NCBI GenBank assembly: GCA_900466005.1
Contig: UEGQ01000008.1
Location: 1 to 64,000 of the forward strand
Origin: Hyphomicrobiales bacterium
GTDB taxonomy: Bacteria; Pseudomonadota; Alphaproteobacteria; Rhizobiales; Rhizobiaceae
Direction: 5' to 3'
Length of the DNA stretch: 64,000 nt
Below are positions 17,312 to 26,142 of this stretch, one piece after another (within the stretch, counting starts at the first letter, position 1; each line of letters opens with the position of its first letter). The notes beneath the pieces were generated by a model, which was given only the letters and a program-made list of their open reading frames with translations, had not been told where the DNA came from and did not search any database. Position numbers and translations under genes: made by a program.

Positions 17312-17749
17312 ATGAGCAAAACGATCTTCGTGCTGAACGGCCCCAATCTGAACATGCTCGGCAAACGCGAGCCCGGCATCTATGGCGGCAAGACCCTCGT
17401 CGATATCGAGGCCGACTGCAAGGAAGCGGGTGACGCGCTCGGCTTCCATGTCGACTTCCGCCAGAGCAACCACGAGGGCAGGCTCGTCGACTGGCTGCAC
17501 GAGGCCAATGACGCGGCGGTCGGCGTCGCGATCAATCCCGGCGCCTACGGACATACCTCAATCGCACTGCACGACGCCATCCGCGCGATCTCCGTGCCGG
17601 TCGTCGAAGTGCACATCTCCAATATCCACGCGCGGGAAGAATTCCGCCACAAGTCGATGATCGCGCCGGCCGCCAAGGGCATGATCTGCGGCTTTGGCCC
17701 CCACAGCTACATCCTGGCGCTGCACGCGCTGAAAAACATCACGCAATAA
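17312..17749 (+). CDS. aroQ: type II 3-dehydroquinate dehydratase
   Basis: A 145-aa shikimate-pathway enzyme that removes water from 3-dehydroquinate. Type II hallmarks are visible: LNGPNLNMLGKREPGIYGG with the catalytic Tyr at residue 24, NPGAYGHTS, and EVHISNIHAREEFRHKS with the catalytic His. Length matches the family's dodecamer-forming subunit. ATG at 17312 is the start that fits. It lies 21 bp upstream of accB, so aroQ, accB, accC and perhaps aat form an operon. Confidence 0.95.
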   Translation: MSKTIFVLNGPNLNMLGKREPGIYGGKTLVDIEADCKEAGDALGFHVDFRQSNHEGRLVDWLHEANDAAVGVAINPGAYGHTSIALHDAIRAISVPVVEVHISNIHAREEFRHKSMIAPAAKGMICGFGPHSYILALHALKNITQ

Positions 17750-17770
17750 CAAGAATATAGGACCTCATCC

Positions 17771-18241
17771 ATGGCTGAAAAGAAATCGGGAATCGATCAG
17801 GCGCTGATCCGTGACCTCGCGAACATCCTCAACGAGACCGATCTGACCGAGATCGAAGTCGAACAGGACGACCTGAGAATCCGCGTCTCGCGCTCCGGTC
17901 CGCAGATGGTTGCCATGCAGCAGGCTCCGGCCTACCAGGTTCCCGCGGCCGCCCAGGCCCCGGTTGCCGCCGCTCCGGCAGTTGCCGCCGAGCCGGCACG
18001 CAATCTTGCGAATGCAGTCACCGCACCGATGGTCGGCACCGCCTATCTCGCCCCCGCCCCGGGCGCCCGTCCCTTCGTCGAGGTCGGCTCGATCGTCAAG
18101 GAAGGCCAGACGCTTCTCATCATCGAAGCGATGAAGACGATGAACCAGATCCCTGCCCCGCGTTCCGGCAAGGTCGTGGAAATTCTGATCGAGGATGCCC
18201 GGCCCGTCGAGTACGGCGAGCCCATGCTGATCATCGAGTGA
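17771..18241 (+). CDS. accB: biotin carboxyl carrier protein of acetyl-CoA carboxylase
   Basis: A 156-aa BCCP that carries biotin between the biotin carboxylase and carboxyltransferase, making malonyl-CoA for fatty acid synthesis. The C-terminal biotinyl domain has EAMKTMNQ with the modified lysine at residue 122. The N-terminal part (1-45) is the domain that binds AccC. A flexible Ala/Pro linker (about 50-75) joins the two. The characteristic thumb region is present (ARPFVEVGS). accC starts 5 bp after the stop. Confidence 0.95.
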   Translation: MAEKKSGIDQALIRDLANILNETDLTEIEVEQDDLRIRVSRSGPQMVAMQQAPAYQVPAAAQAPVAAAPAVAAEPARNLANAVTAPMVGTAYLAPAPGARPFVEVGSIVKEGQTLLIIEAMKTMNQIPAPRSGKVVEILIEDARPVEYGEPMLIIE

Positions 18242-18246
18242 GGCCC

Positions 18247-19596
18247 ATGAGCGGTATTTCGAAGATCCTGATTGCCAATCGCGGCGAAATCGCCCTGCGC
18301 GTCCTGCGCGCCTGCAAGGAGCTCGGCATCGCCACGGTGGCCGTACACTCGACGGCGGATGCGGACGCAATGCATGTTCGTCTCGCCGACGAGAGCGTCT
18401 GCATCGGCCCGCCGCCCTCGCGCGACAGCTATCTCAACATCCACCAGATCGTCGCGGCCTGCGAGATCACCGGTGCCGACGCCGTCCATCCGGGCTACGG
18501 CTTCCTTTCGGAAAACGCCAAGTTCGCCGATATCCTCGATGCGCACGGCATCACCTTCATCGGGCCGACGGCAGAGCACATCCGCCTGATGGGTGACAAG
18601 ATCACCGCCAAGCTGACGGCGATGGATCTCGGCATTCCGGTTGTTCCGGGTTCCGACGGCGAGGTGACCGAAGACAACCTGATGGCCACCGCGCACCGGA
18701 TCGGCTTTCCGGTTCTCATCAAGGCGACCGCCGGCGGCGGCGGCCGTGGCATGAAGGTCGCCAAGACCGAAGGCGAGCTCGAGGAAGCCTTCAACACGGC
18801 CCGGAGCGAAGCGGCTGCTGCCTTCGGCAACCCGGCCGTCTACATGGAAAAGTACCTCGGCAAGCCGCGGCACATCGAGATCCAGGTCCTCGGCGACGGT
18901 GAAGGCAATGCCATCCACCTCGGCGAACGCGATTGCTCGCTGCAGCGTCGCCACCAGAAGGTCTGGGAAGAGGCAAATTCTCCGGCGCTCAACGTCGAGC
19001 AGCGCATGAAGATCGGCCAGATCTGCGCCGACGCCATGAAGAAGATGAAGTATCGCGGCGCCGGCACGGTCGAGTTCCTCTACGAGAACGGCGAATTCTA
19101 CTTTATCGAGATGAACACCCGCCTGCAGGTGGAGCATCCGATCACCGAAGCGATCACCGGCATCGACCTCGTGCACGAGCAGATCCGCATCGCGTCGGGC
19201 GCCGGTCTCTCGGTGACGCAGGAAGAGGTGACTTTCTCCGGCCACGCCATCGAATGCCGTATCAACGCCGAGGATCCACGCACCTTCGTGCCCTCCCCCG
19301 GCACGATCACGCACTTCCATGCACCGGGCGGTCTCGGCGTGCGCGTCGATTCGGGTGCCTATCAGGGCTACAAGATCCCGCCCTACTACGACAGCCTGAT
19401 CGGCAAGCTGATCGTGCATGGGCGTACGCGCGTCGAATGCATGATGCGCCTGCGCCGCGTGCTCGACGAATTCGTCATCGACGGCATCAAGACAACCCTG
19501 CCGCTGTTCCAGGACCTGATAGCCAATCAGGACATCGCGAACGGCGACTACGACATCCACTGGCTGGAAGATTATCTGGCCAGAACCTCAGCCTGA
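18247..19596 (+). CDS. accC: acetyl-CoA carboxylase, biotin carboxylase subunit
   Basis: A 449-aa ATP-grasp enzyme that carboxylates the biotin on AccB with bicarbonate and ATP. Motifs in order: [17 protein letters not shown] at the N-terminus, [10 protein letters not shown], the glycine-rich ATP loop GGGGRGMKV, and [14 protein letters not shown]-like active-site region (here [14 protein letters not shown]). ATG at 18247 was chosen over one 9 bp upstream because it matches the family N-terminus [14 protein letters not shown]. Confidence 0.96.
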   Translation: MSGISKILIANRGEIALRVLRACKELGIATVAVHSTADADAMHVRLADESVCIGPPPSRDSYLNIHQIVAACEITGADAVHPGYGFLSENAKFADILDAHGITFIGPTAEHIRLMGDKITAKLTAMDLGIPVVPGSDGEVTEDNLMATAHRIGFPVLIKATAGGGGRGMKVAKTEGELEEAFNTARSEAAAAFGNPAVYMEKYLGKPRHIEIQVLGDGEGNAIHLGERDCSLQRRHQKVWEEANSPALNVEQRMKIGQICADAMKKMKYRGAGTVEFLYENGEFYFIEMNTRLQVEHPITEAITGIDLVHEQIRIASGAGLSVTQEEVTFSGHAIECRINAEDPRTFVPSPGTITHFHAPGGLGVRVDSGAYQGYKIPPYYDSLIGKLIVHGRTRVECMMRLRRVLDEFVIDGIKTTLPLFQDLIANQDIANGDYDIHWLEDYLARTSA

Positions 19597-19605
19597 AGAA
19601 CGCCG

Positions 19606-20223
19606 ATGGCAGGGCCGCGCAGCAGGGACTATTCGATCACTCCGGAGATCCTGCTGCGTGCCTATTCCATCGGCCTCTTTCCGATGGCGGAATCGGCGGA
19701 CGACCCGGAAATCTTCTGGGTCGAGCCGGAACTCCGCGGCATCATTCCCCTCGACCAGTTCCACGTTTCGAAGAGCCTTGCGAAAGCGATCCGCCACAAG
19801 CCCTTCGACATCCGTTATGATACCGCCTTCGACCTCGTCCTCGACAAATGCGCAGAAGCGGCGGAAGACCGGCCGAGCACCTGGATCAACCAGACGATCA
19901 AGGATCTCTACCGCGCGCTCCACCGGATGGGCCATGCCCACAGCGTCGAAGCCTGGGAGGGCGACGAACTCGTCGGTGGGCTCTACGGCGTCTCTCTCGG
20001 CTCTGCCTTCTTCGGTGAGAGCATGTTCGCCCGGCGCACCAACGCCTCGAAAATCTGCCTCGTCCACCTCGTCGAACGCCTGAAGGAACGTGGTTTCACG
20101 CTGCTCGACACGCAGTTCACCACAGAGCACCTGAAGACCTTCGGCGCGATCGACGTGCCGAAGGACCAATATGGGCAATTGTTGGAAAAGGCAGTAGCCG
20201 GACCGGATGTCGCGTTCGTCTAA
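19606..20223 (+). CDS. aat: leucyl/phenylalanyl-tRNA--protein transferase
   Basis: A 205-aa transferase that adds Leu or Phe from aminoacyl-tRNA to proteins with N-terminal Arg or Lys, marking them for ClpS/ClpAP. Family features include [11 protein letters not shown] near the N-terminus, [13 protein letters not shown], and the central [18 protein letters not shown], with [14 protein letters not shown] following. It starts 9 bp after accC and is likely in that operon. Confidence 0.94.
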   Translation: MAGPRSRDYSITPEILLRAYSIGLFPMAESADDPEIFWVEPELRGIIPLDQFHVSKSLAKAIRHKPFDIRYDTAFDLVLDKCAEAAEDRPSTWINQTIKDLYRALHRMGHAHSVEAWEGDELVGGLYGVSLGSAFFGESMFARRTNASKICLVHLVERLKERGFTLLDTQFTTEHLKTFGAIDVPKDQYGQLLEKAVAGPDVAFV

Positions 20224-20247
20224 CGCGGCGACGCGGGCATCAGGACG

Positions 20248-21150
20248 TCAGAACAGCCCGACACCTCCCGGCTGCGTAACAGGGGCCTGCGGCATGGGCT
20301 GCCCCTCCGGTATCTCCTCGACACCCTGCGGAATATCGAGCGGCGGCAGGAGGTCTCCCGGCGCATTGTCCGGCACAGGTTGGGGTTCCTCGAGCGGTGG
20401 CAAGGCGTCTCCGGGCGCGTTCTCCGGTATCTCCTGGGGAGCGCCGAGCGGTGGCAGGGCATCGCCTGGAACGTTGTCTGGAATCTCCTGCGGGGCACCA
20501 AGCGGAGGAACGGCATCCTGCTGCGGCGGCGGTTGAAGCGTGCCGCTGTCCTGCGAGGCGGGTGCCGTTTCTGGCGGCGCTACGGCACTTTCTCCTGCCG
20601 GCTGCGGCTGTTCGCTCACCGTCGGCTGCGTCTGGCTTTCGGAGCTTGCGGCCGGCTTCTGTGTCTCAGTGGCCTTCTGTGCCTCCGAAACCGGTACGGG
20701 AGCAGGATGAGCGGCCACCACGCCTTCGGGCGCCGGGACGTCCGACGACTGCTTGCAGCCGGTCAGCCACACGTCGTAGATCGCGTGCTCGACGGCGTTC
20801 AGCGCCGGGCTGTCGGAAAACATCCAGCCGGAAAAGATGCGACGGATCTTGCGGTCGAGCGTAATCTCGTCAACCTCGATGAACGCGTCTATCTTCTGGG
20901 CTTCTGTCTCGTCGCGGGAATAGCAGACCTTCGGCGTCACCTGCAGTGCGCCGAACTGCACGGTCTCGTTGACGTAGACATCAAACGAGGTGATGCGCCC
21001 GGTGATCTTGTCGATGCCGGCGAACTGCGCAACGGGATTGGCGATACGCTCCGCTCTCGCCGCACTTGCGGCCGACAGTAGGGAAACGGCGGTCGTCAGC
21101 GCAAGGAGTGAGGCCGCGCCAAGCCCGATGCCGTTTCCGAAAAGCTTCAT
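20248..21150 (-). CDS. DUF2155-family envelope protein with Pro-rich C-terminal repeats
   Basis: A 300-aa exported protein. ATG at 21150 follows GGAG and begins with a signal peptide (residues 1-32). The conserved domain (about 35-130) carries AQFAGIDKITGRITSFDVYVNETVQFG, then a Cys in KVCYSRDETEAQK and FSGWMFSDSPALNAVEHAIYDVWLTGC, which fits the alphaproteobacterial DUF2155 group. The rest is low-complexity Ala/Pro/Gln sequence ending in 18-residue repeats. The function is unknown. It is the first of two rhizobial envelope or respiratory genes on this strand, with the NDUFA12-like gene upstream. Confidence 0.82.
   Translation of the reverse strand: MKLFGNGIGLGAASLLALTTAVSLLSAASAARAERIANPVAQFAGIDKITGRITSFDVYVNETVQFGALQVTPKVCYSRDETEAQKIDAFIEVDEITLDRKIRRIFSGWMFSDSPALNAVEHAIYDVWLTGCKQSSDVPAPEGVVAAHPAPVPVSEAQKATETQKPAASSESQTQPTVSEQPQPAGESAVAPPETAPASQDSGTLQPPPQQDAVPPLGAPQEIPDNVPGDALPPLGAPQEIPENAPGDALPPLEEPQPVPDNAPGDLLPPLDIPQGVEEIPEGQPMPQAPVTQPGGVGLF
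20296..20508 (-). repeat. 54-bp in-frame tandem repeat, about four copies
   Basis: Within the DUF2155 gene the minus strand encodes three 18-residue units of pattern PPLxxPQxxPxNxPGDxL and a partial fourth. Units run 20455-20508, 20401-20454, 20347-20400 and 20296-20346. Each unit is 54 bp, so copy-number change keeps the frame. Confidence 0.85.
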
Positions 21151-21246
21151 ATCTCCAGTCTCCAGCCGTCCTGCCGACGATGCTCCCCGGGGGAGAAGGC
21201 AACGCCCACCAAAGCGGCTAAACGTCAATTGTGGCCAAAACCGGTG

Positions 21247-21645
21247 TCAGTTGCCGGGCGTCCAGGCGTCGTAGTCGCCGGTGACGCGCGGACGCTCGCC
21301 CGGAACGGCAATCGAACCCTGCGGACGATAGGCGAGCGAGGAACCGGTATAGTTCGGCCGGTGCGACTTCTGCCATTCGCGCGCCTTGTAGTCCTCCTTG
21401 GTCGGAGGAACGTCCGTGCGGTGATGCATCCAGCCGTGCCAGTCGGCGGAAATCTTCGAAGCCTCGGCGTAACCGTTGTAGATGACCCAGCGGCGCGGGA
21501 GACCGAAAGAGGTCATGCCGCCCTCGTAGTAGACGTTGCCGAACTCGTCTTCGCCGACGCGCTTGCCATTGCGCCAGGTGAAGAAGCGCGTGCCCATGGT
21601 CTGGCCGTTCCACCAGGTGAAAAGTTGCAACAGAAGCTGCTTCAT
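21247..21645 (-). CDS. NDUFA12-family NADH:ubiquinone oxidoreductase accessory subunit
   Basis: A 132-aa homologue of the mitochondrial complex I accessory subunit NDUFA12 (B17.2), which occurs in alphaproteobacterial complex I. Diagnostic text is present: TFFTWRNG-like repeats (TWWNGQTMGTRFFTWRNGKRVGEDEFGN), YYEGG, RRWVIYNGYAEASKISADWHGWMHH, and PHRPNYTGSSLAY-like tail (KSHRPNYTGSSLAYRP). ATG at 21645 follows AAGGACGAG; a longer frame upstream is not family-like. It lies upstream of the DUF2155 gene on the same strand. Confidence 0.92.
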   Translation of the reverse strand: MKQLLLQLFTWWNGQTMGTRFFTWRNGKRVGEDEFGNVYYEGGMTSFGLPRRWVIYNGYAEASKISADWHGWMHHRTDVPPTKEDYKAREWQKSHRPNYTGSSLAYRPQGSIAVPGERPRVTGDYDAWTPGN

Positions 21646-21750
21646 GTCTCGTCCTTCGGCTCCGACGCCCGAACGGCGCTCGGGTTCAACAGTTCCCCGC
21701 TTATGCCGCCTCGGGGGCCGATTGTCCAGTGTTTCGCGGGCCTTCAACCG

Positions 21751-22218
21751 TCATTTCAGCGTCAACTTGAAGCCGAGATGGCTCGCCTCGAAACCGAGCC
21801 GCCCGTAGAAGCGGTGGGCGTCCGTTCGCTTGGCGTTGGAGGTCAGTTGAACCTTCCGCAGGCTCTGCCGACGCGCCTCGTCGAGGCAGAAGCGGATCAT
21901 CACCTCGCCGATCCCCCGGCCGCGGCAATCCGCCCGCGTGTGGACCGCCTCGATGATCATCGAGGAGCCACCCCGGCCGGTCAGGGTCGTGGTGATCAGG
22001 GTCTGGAAGGTTCCGACCACCTCCCCGTCTTTCATGGCCACGTAGAGGGTCTCGTTCGGGGACTGCTCGATGCGGCGGAATGCCGCCATATAAGCGGGGA
22101 GCGCCACCGGGTCCGTCGTATCGCCGTGGCCACCCAGCGAATCGCTTGCGAACATCGCGACGATCGCCGGCACATCCCCGTGCTCGGCCTTCCTGATGGT
22201 GACAGCCTCGGTTTCCAT
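21751..22218 (-). CDS. GNAT acetyltransferase
   Basis: A 155-aa acetyl-CoA-dependent acetyltransferase. The acetyl-CoA loop is CRGRGIGEVMI, preceded by the beta strand SSMIIEAVHT and followed by the NAKRTDAHRFYGRLGFEASHLGFKL tail found in many GNATs acting on small amines. ATG at 22218 follows AAGGACC. The substrate is unknown. It is divergent from the small secreted protein at 22275. Confidence 0.87.
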   Translation of the reverse strand: METEAVTIRKAEHGDVPAIVAMFASDSLGGHGDTTDPVALPAYMAAFRRIEQSPNETLYVAMKDGEVVGTFQTLITTTLTGRGGSSMIIEAVHTRADCRGRGIGEVMIRFCLDEARRQSLRKVQLTSNAKRTDAHRFYGRLGFEASHLGFKLTLK

Positions 22219-22274
22219 GTATGGTCCTTCGCGCGGGGCCACCCGCAAATCAGGGGAACTGGGGGAAGACTTAC

Positions 22275-22709
22275 ATGATCAGTCGCAGCGCTTGCACGCT
22301 CTTTCTTGCGCTACTTTTATCCGTGTCGGCGGCACAGGCCGAGGAAGGCGGCCGCAAGGGCATCGCCTTCGTACAGGCCCCCGAGATGAGCAGCGGCGTC
22401 TGCACCGGAGCCAATGCGGACGAGGCCTTCGCCTGCGCCCGGAAGCAGTGCGTCGACGGCGGCGGCACGGACGAGGACTGCGTCGCGATGAGCTACTGTT
22501 TCCCGGCGCTTTACAGCGTCGAGGTCTCGATCCTGCACACGGAAGGCCTCCATTGGGAAGAATTCTATTGCGGTTGGGAGAGCAAGGAAGCGGCGCTCGC
22601 CGCGGCGAAGGTCGCCTGCGACCGCGAACGGCGTCCGGACCTTGCCGGGTGCGCGGCCGTGTTCCTCTACGATGAGGATGGCAATGGCGAGGAAGTCCCT
22701 CAGCAGTGA
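22275..22709 (+). CDS. secreted Cys-rich protein, possibly DUF4189-like
   Basis: A 144-aa secreted protein. ATG at 22275 follows GGGGGAAG, and residues 1-22 are a signal peptide with AQA cleavage. The mature part has eight cysteines, including CTGANADEAFACARKQC near residues 43-59, DCVAMSYCFPA, and later single Cys residues. The pattern of an aligned alpha-helix with paired cysteines resembles DUF4189-type repeats, but similarity is weak. It probably forms disulfides in the periplasm. It may also be a lineage-specific protein. Confidence 0.75.
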   Translation: MISRSACTLFLALLLSVSAAQAEEGGRKGIAFVQAPEMSSGVCTGANADEAFACARKQCVDGGGTDEDCVAMSYCFPALYSVEVSILHTEGLHWEEFYCGWESKEAALAAAKVACDRERRPDLAGCAAVFLYDEDGNGEEVPQQ

Positions 22710-22715
22710 GGGCAC

Positions 22716-23222
22716 TCAGCCGAGCGGCTTTTCCATGATGATCGCCGGCAGGCCCGAATCCGGGCTGCCGCAGCTCGTCGTGCGGTCGACCTCGACGAAG
22801 CCGTGCGCCTCGTAGAAGGCGAGTGCCGCAGCGTTTCGCGGTTCGACCTCCAGACGCATGATCTCCGCATCCGGAAAGCAGGTCTCCAGCTCGGCAAAGA
22901 GATCGCGGCCGACCCCCATGCGCTGGCAGGACGGCCTTACGTAAAGCTGATGCAGCACGGCGGTCTTCGTCATCGTCTTCGACATGGCGGCGTAAGCCAT
23001 GCCACCCAGCCGACGGCCATCGTCGGCGACGAGGAACTCGCCGCCCTTCTTCTCCACCCGCGCCTTCAGCGCCGGCAGAGAATGCCAGGCATCGACGAGC
23101 TGCTGCACCTTCTCTGGTCCGTAGAAGCCGTCATAGGTGGCATGGAAGGTCTCGGCCAGCAGGCCGCGTAGCGCTTCGACGTCGCGCTCGCTGGCCGTGC
23201 GGACGAAGAACATCGCTGCCAT
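22716..23222 (-). CDS. GNAT acetyltransferase
   Basis: A 168-aa acetyltransferase. The core is visible: VLHQLYVRPSCQRMGVGRDLF (beta strand 4 and acetyl-CoA loop), then EPRNAAALAFYEAHGFVEVDRT. The ATG at 23222 overlaps the gatB stop as TGATG behind GAGGAG, so translation is probably coupled to gatB; an ATG at 23213 is an alternative. The substrate is unknown. The coupling suggests the two are one transcript, though no functional link to amidotransferase is apparent. Confidence 0.85.
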   Translation of the reverse strand: MAAMFFVRTASERDVEALRGLLAETFHATYDGFYGPEKVQQLVDAWHSLPALKARVEKKGGEFLVADDGRRLGGMAYAAMSKTMTKTAVLHQLYVRPSCQRMGVGRDLFAELETCFPDAEIMRLEVEPRNAAALAFYEAHGFVEVDRTTSCGSPDSGLPAIIMEKPLG

Positions 23223-24724
23223 CACTCCTCTATCCCGAGCTTCAGCTTGACGAGTGCCTGAACGGCCTGGGGATTGGCCTTGCCGCCGGTCGCCTTCATC
23301 ACCTGGCCGACGAACCAGCCGGCGAGCGTCGGCTTGGCGAGCACCTTGGCAACCTGGTCGGGGTTGGCGGCGATGATCTCGTCGACCGCCTTCTCGATCG
23401 CGCCGGTGTCGGTCACCTGCTTCATGCCGCGGCTCTCGACAATCGCCGCCGGGTCGCCGCCCTCGTTCCAGACGATCTCGAAGAGATCCTTGGCGATCTT
23501 GCCGGAGATCGTGCCGTCCTTGATGAGGTCGATGATGCCGCCGAGCTGGGCGGGCGAAACCGGAGTCTCTTCAATGGTTTTGCCGGCTTTGTTCAAGGCG
23601 CCAAGCAAGTCGTTGATAACCCAGTTGGCGGCCGTCTTACCGTCGCGGCCTTCGGCCACGGCTTCGAAGTAATCCGCAATCGCCTTTTCAGAGACGAGCA
23701 CGGAGGCGTCGTAAACGGAGAGGCCGAGTTCGGCGACGAAGCGCGCCTTCTTGTCATCCGGCAGTTCCGGGAGATCCTTCTGCAGGTTCTCGATGAAGGC
23801 GTCGTCGAATTCGAGCGGCAACAGGTCCGGATCCGGGAAGTAACGATAGTCATGCGCCTCTTCCTTGGACCGCATGGCGCGGGTCTCGCCCTTGCCGGGG
23901 TCGAAGAGGCGGGTTTCCTGGTCGATTTCGCCGCCGTCCTCGAGGATGGCGATCTGGCGGCGGGCCTCGTATTCGATCGCCTGGCCGATGAACCGGATGG
24001 AGTTGACGTTCTTGATCTCGCAGCGCGTGCCGAACTCGCCGCCCGGCTTGCGCACGGAGACGTTGACGTCGGCGCGCATGGAGCCTTCGTCCATGTTGCC
24101 GTCGCAGGTCCCGAGATAGCGCACGATCGAGCGCAGCTTGGTCATGTAGGCCTTGGCCTCGTCGGACGAGCGCATGTCGGGCTTGGACACGATTTCCATC
24201 AGCGCCACCCCGGACCGGTTGAGGTCGACATAGGACATGGTCGGATGCTGGTCATGCATCGACTTGCCGGCATCCTGTTCCAGATGCAGACGCTCGATGC
24301 CGATCTCGATATCCTCGAAATTGCCTTGGCGGTCGGGGCCGAGCGAGATGATGATCTTGCCCTCGCCGACGATCGGGTCCTTGAACTGCGAGATCTGGTA
24401 GCCCTGCGGCAGGTCCGGATAGAAATAGTTCTTGCGGTCGAAGATCGAGCGCTTGTTGATCTTCGCCTTCAGGCCGAGGCCGGTGCGGACGGCCTGCCTG
24501 ACGCATTCCTCGTTGATCACCGGCAGCATGCCCGGCATCGCCGCATCGACGAGCGAGACGTTGGAATTCGGCGCGTTGCCGAAGGTGGTCGAGGCCCCCG
24601 AGAAGAGCTTGGCGTTGCTGGTCACCTGGGCATGGACTTCCATGCCGATCACCACTTCCCAATCGCCGGTGGCGCCGGGAATCAAGCGTTTCGGGTCAGG
24701 CGTGCGCGTGTCAACAATGGTCAT
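23222..24724 (-). CDS. gatB: Asp-tRNA(Asn)/Glu-tRNA(Gln) amidotransferase subunit B
   Basis: A 500-aa subunit that binds mischarged tRNA and activates its carboxyl with ATP; ammonia comes from GatA. Family signatures: [20 protein letters not shown] at the N-terminus, [30 protein letters not shown], and [10 protein letters not shown]. The C-terminal helical/YqeY-like tail ends near [16 protein letters not shown]. The other subunits, gatC and gatA, lie 3 kb upstream on the same strand, with unrelated genes in between. Confidence 0.96.
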   Translation of the reverse strand: MTIVDTRTPDPKRLIPGATGDWEVVIGMEVHAQVTSNAKLFSGASTTFGNAPNSNVSLVDAAMPGMLPVINEECVRQAVRTGLGLKAKINKRSIFDRKNYFYPDLPQGYQISQFKDPIVGEGKIIISLGPDRQGNFEDIEIGIERLHLEQDAGKSMHDQHPTMSYVDLNRSGVALMEIVSKPDMRSSDEAKAYMTKLRSIVRYLGTCDGNMDEGSMRADVNVSVRKPGGEFGTRCEIKNVNSIRFIGQAIEYEARRQIAILEDGGEIDQETRLFDPGKGETRAMRSKEEAHDYRYFPDPDLLPLEFDDAFIENLQKDLPELPDDKKARFVAELGLSVYDASVLVSEKAIADYFEAVAEGRDGKTAANWVINDLLGALNKAGKTIEETPVSPAQLGGIIDLIKDGTISGKIAKDLFEIVWNEGGDPAAIVESRGMKQVTDTGAIEKAVDEIIAANPDQVAKVLAKPTLAGWFVGQVMKATGGKANPQAVQALVKLKLGIEE

Positions 24725-24837
24725 CTGGAGCTCTTGTCATGCTTGGGATTTCTGACCCCGTTGGGTAGAGCAAATGGCGCGGCGGCGCAAGGCACGACGC
24801 GGTCGCGACCGTCGTTAAGCGACGCCTCGAGGCAAGT

Positions 24838-25347
24838 TCAGAATTCCTGGCCGTAGCCGACCGGCTCGGGCGCGACGAAGGCCTTGGCGAGGCCGACCGT
24901 CTGGATGTCGCGGTCGAGCTTGGGGTTGTAGGCGATCGTCAGCCAATGCACGGAATAGCCGTGTTTCTCGAAGAAATGCAGCCCCTCGCGGTTCATCGCG
25001 TGGGTCTCGAGCGTCGCCTTTTCGAAGCCGAGGTGACGAATTTCCTTCTCGACGGCTTCGAGCAGTGCGGTGCCGAGGCCCTGCCCCTGGAAGACCGGAT
25101 CGATCCAGAAGTCCGTGATGTCCTCATCCAGGTTCTCACGCGCTGCCCAGCCGGCGACGTCGCCGTTCTGCTCGATCACGGTGATCGTGAGCCAGTCCGA
25201 GCTGACGAAGTTCCAGAAGGCGGCGCGCGCATTCTCGACCATGGCTTTCGTTTCGCCGACGGGGATCATCGCCTTTTCCCAGGCGCGCAGCCCCACATCG
25301 GCAAGGATCGCCGCCTCGTCCTGCCGTGCACTGCGGATCGTGATCAT
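24838..25347 (-). CDS. GNAT acetyltransferase
   Basis: A 169-aa acetyltransferase with FWIDPVFQGQGLGTALLEAVEKEI as beta strand 4 and the acetyl-CoA loop, and ETHAMNREGLHFFEKHGY near residues 114-131. It lies upstream of gatB on the same strand, 113 bp away, and is divergent from the YjhX-family gene with a 410-bp gap. In E. coli the YjhX toxin is paired with a GNAT protein, YjhQ; whether this GNAT plays that role is open. The substrate is unknown. Confidence 0.87.
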   Translation of the reverse strand: MITIRSARQDEAAILADVGLRAWEKAMIPVGETKAMVENARAAFWNFVSSDWLTITVIEQNGDVAGWAARENLDEDITDFWIDPVFQGQGLGTALLEAVEKEIRHLGFEKATLETHAMNREGLHFFEKHGYSVHWLTIAYNPKLDRDIQTVGLAKAFVAPEPVGYGQEF

Positions 25348-25757
25348 GAAGTGCCCCCCGCTTTGCGTCAGTAGAACACCGCCGATGCGGATTTACCAGC
25401 CCACCGCCAGCGGCCAATGCGGAGTTGGGGAATGTCATTTATAAACAATTATCTACGTTCCATTTCGCATGTCTGCATTACGTAATGGGATCCTTGAAAG
25501 AGCGATTGCCTGATTCGCCAAAGGATTGAGAGGCGGATGTCGCCGTGCGCTTGACGTGCGCATAGGCATGCGGCAAAAACAGCGCCGCACGATGGAGTGT
25601 TGATGTACGGTTTGTCACAGACCCGGTGAAGGCCCTGCCCGCGATCGATCGCGATCTGCGCGCATGGGCCCGACGAGAACAGAACCCCGATGCCTGACCG
25701 GCACCGGATACGTTTTCGTGCGTCCTTCCGAAGGACGCGAACACCGGATCAACGACA
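25348..25757. other. intergenic region without a recognised gene
   Basis: This 410-bp stretch lies between the divergent GNAT and YjhX-family genes. The first 150 bp are AT-richer than the neighbours. I see no convincing ORF or tRNA. It ends with a perfect dyad (25720-25738) just before the YjhX start. Confidence 0.6.
25720..25738. promoter_or_regulatory. inverted repeat in front of the YjhX-family gene
   Basis: GCGTCCTTC-C-GAAGGACGC has 9-bp arms around one base and ends 19 bp before the start codon at 25758. It could be an operator or an mRNA hairpin limiting translation; no strong ribosome binding site lies between it and the ATG. Confidence 0.55.
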
Positions 25758-26021
25758 ATGGACATTTCGCGCACCGAACAGCGCATCCTTCACCTGCTCG
25801 CCCAGGGCGGGCGGATCGAAATTCACCGCAATGACAGCCGCAAGATCGAGAAGGCCCAGTGCTTCTCGCGCGACGGCTGGCTCTATCCCGGCTTCGACCT
25901 CCTCCTTTTCCGAAAACTGAAGCGCCTCAAGGCGATCAGTTCGAAGGCCGGACGCCCCTACCGGATCACCGAAAGGGGGCTGCGGCTCGTGAGGGCGGAA
26001 CCGGACAACAGAGGACTATAA
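25758..26021 (+). CDS. YjhX-family protein (UPF0386; putative toxin)
   Basis: An 87-aa protein matching the YjhX family by pattern: MxxSRxEQRxLHxLAxGGRI at the N-terminus, then Cys/Tyr-SR-DGWL (here CFSRDGWLY), FxKLKxxKxI, and GRPYRITERGL near residues 65-75 with an RAEPDNR end. The length is typical. In E. coli YjhX has been described as a toxin neutralised by the GNAT protein YjhQ. The fold looks like a small winged-helix, so DNA binding is possible. The gene stands alone between two minus-strand genes and is followed by a GC-rich hairpin. Confidence 0.85.
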   Translation: MDISRTEQRILHLLAQGGRIEIHRNDSRKIEKAQCFSRDGWLYPGFDLLLFRKLKRLKAISSKAGRPYRITERGLRLVRAEPDNRGL

Positions 26022-26026
26022 ATCAA

Positions 26027-26048
26027 AGCGGCGCCTTCCGGCGCCGCT
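26027..26048. terminator. GC-rich hairpin after the YjhX-family gene
   Basis: AGCGGCGCC-TTCC-GGCGCCGCT is a perfect 9-bp stem six bases past the stop. No T tract follows, so termination efficiency is uncertain. Confidence 0.5.
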
Positions 26049-26142
26049 CTCCAACCTGAGTATTGAACGCGCTCGACAGCAGAGATCCGACGCACCCTGG
26101 CGAAAGTGTGAAATAACGTCCGGCAAGCGCAGCTTAAGGACC

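Noticed and set aside
20296..20508. Regular repeat considered as a CRISPR array
   Set aside because: Units are directly adjacent without spacers and code in frame for a Pro-rich protein tail.
25641..25652. GCGATCGATCGC palindrome
   Set aside because: Short, built of common GATC/CGATCG words in this GC-rich genome, and with no associated promoter.
25478..25786. 102-codon minus-strand frame across the yjhX upstream region
   Set aside because: Ser/Arg-rich translation, no ribosome binding site, and it runs through the dyad and into yjhX antisense.
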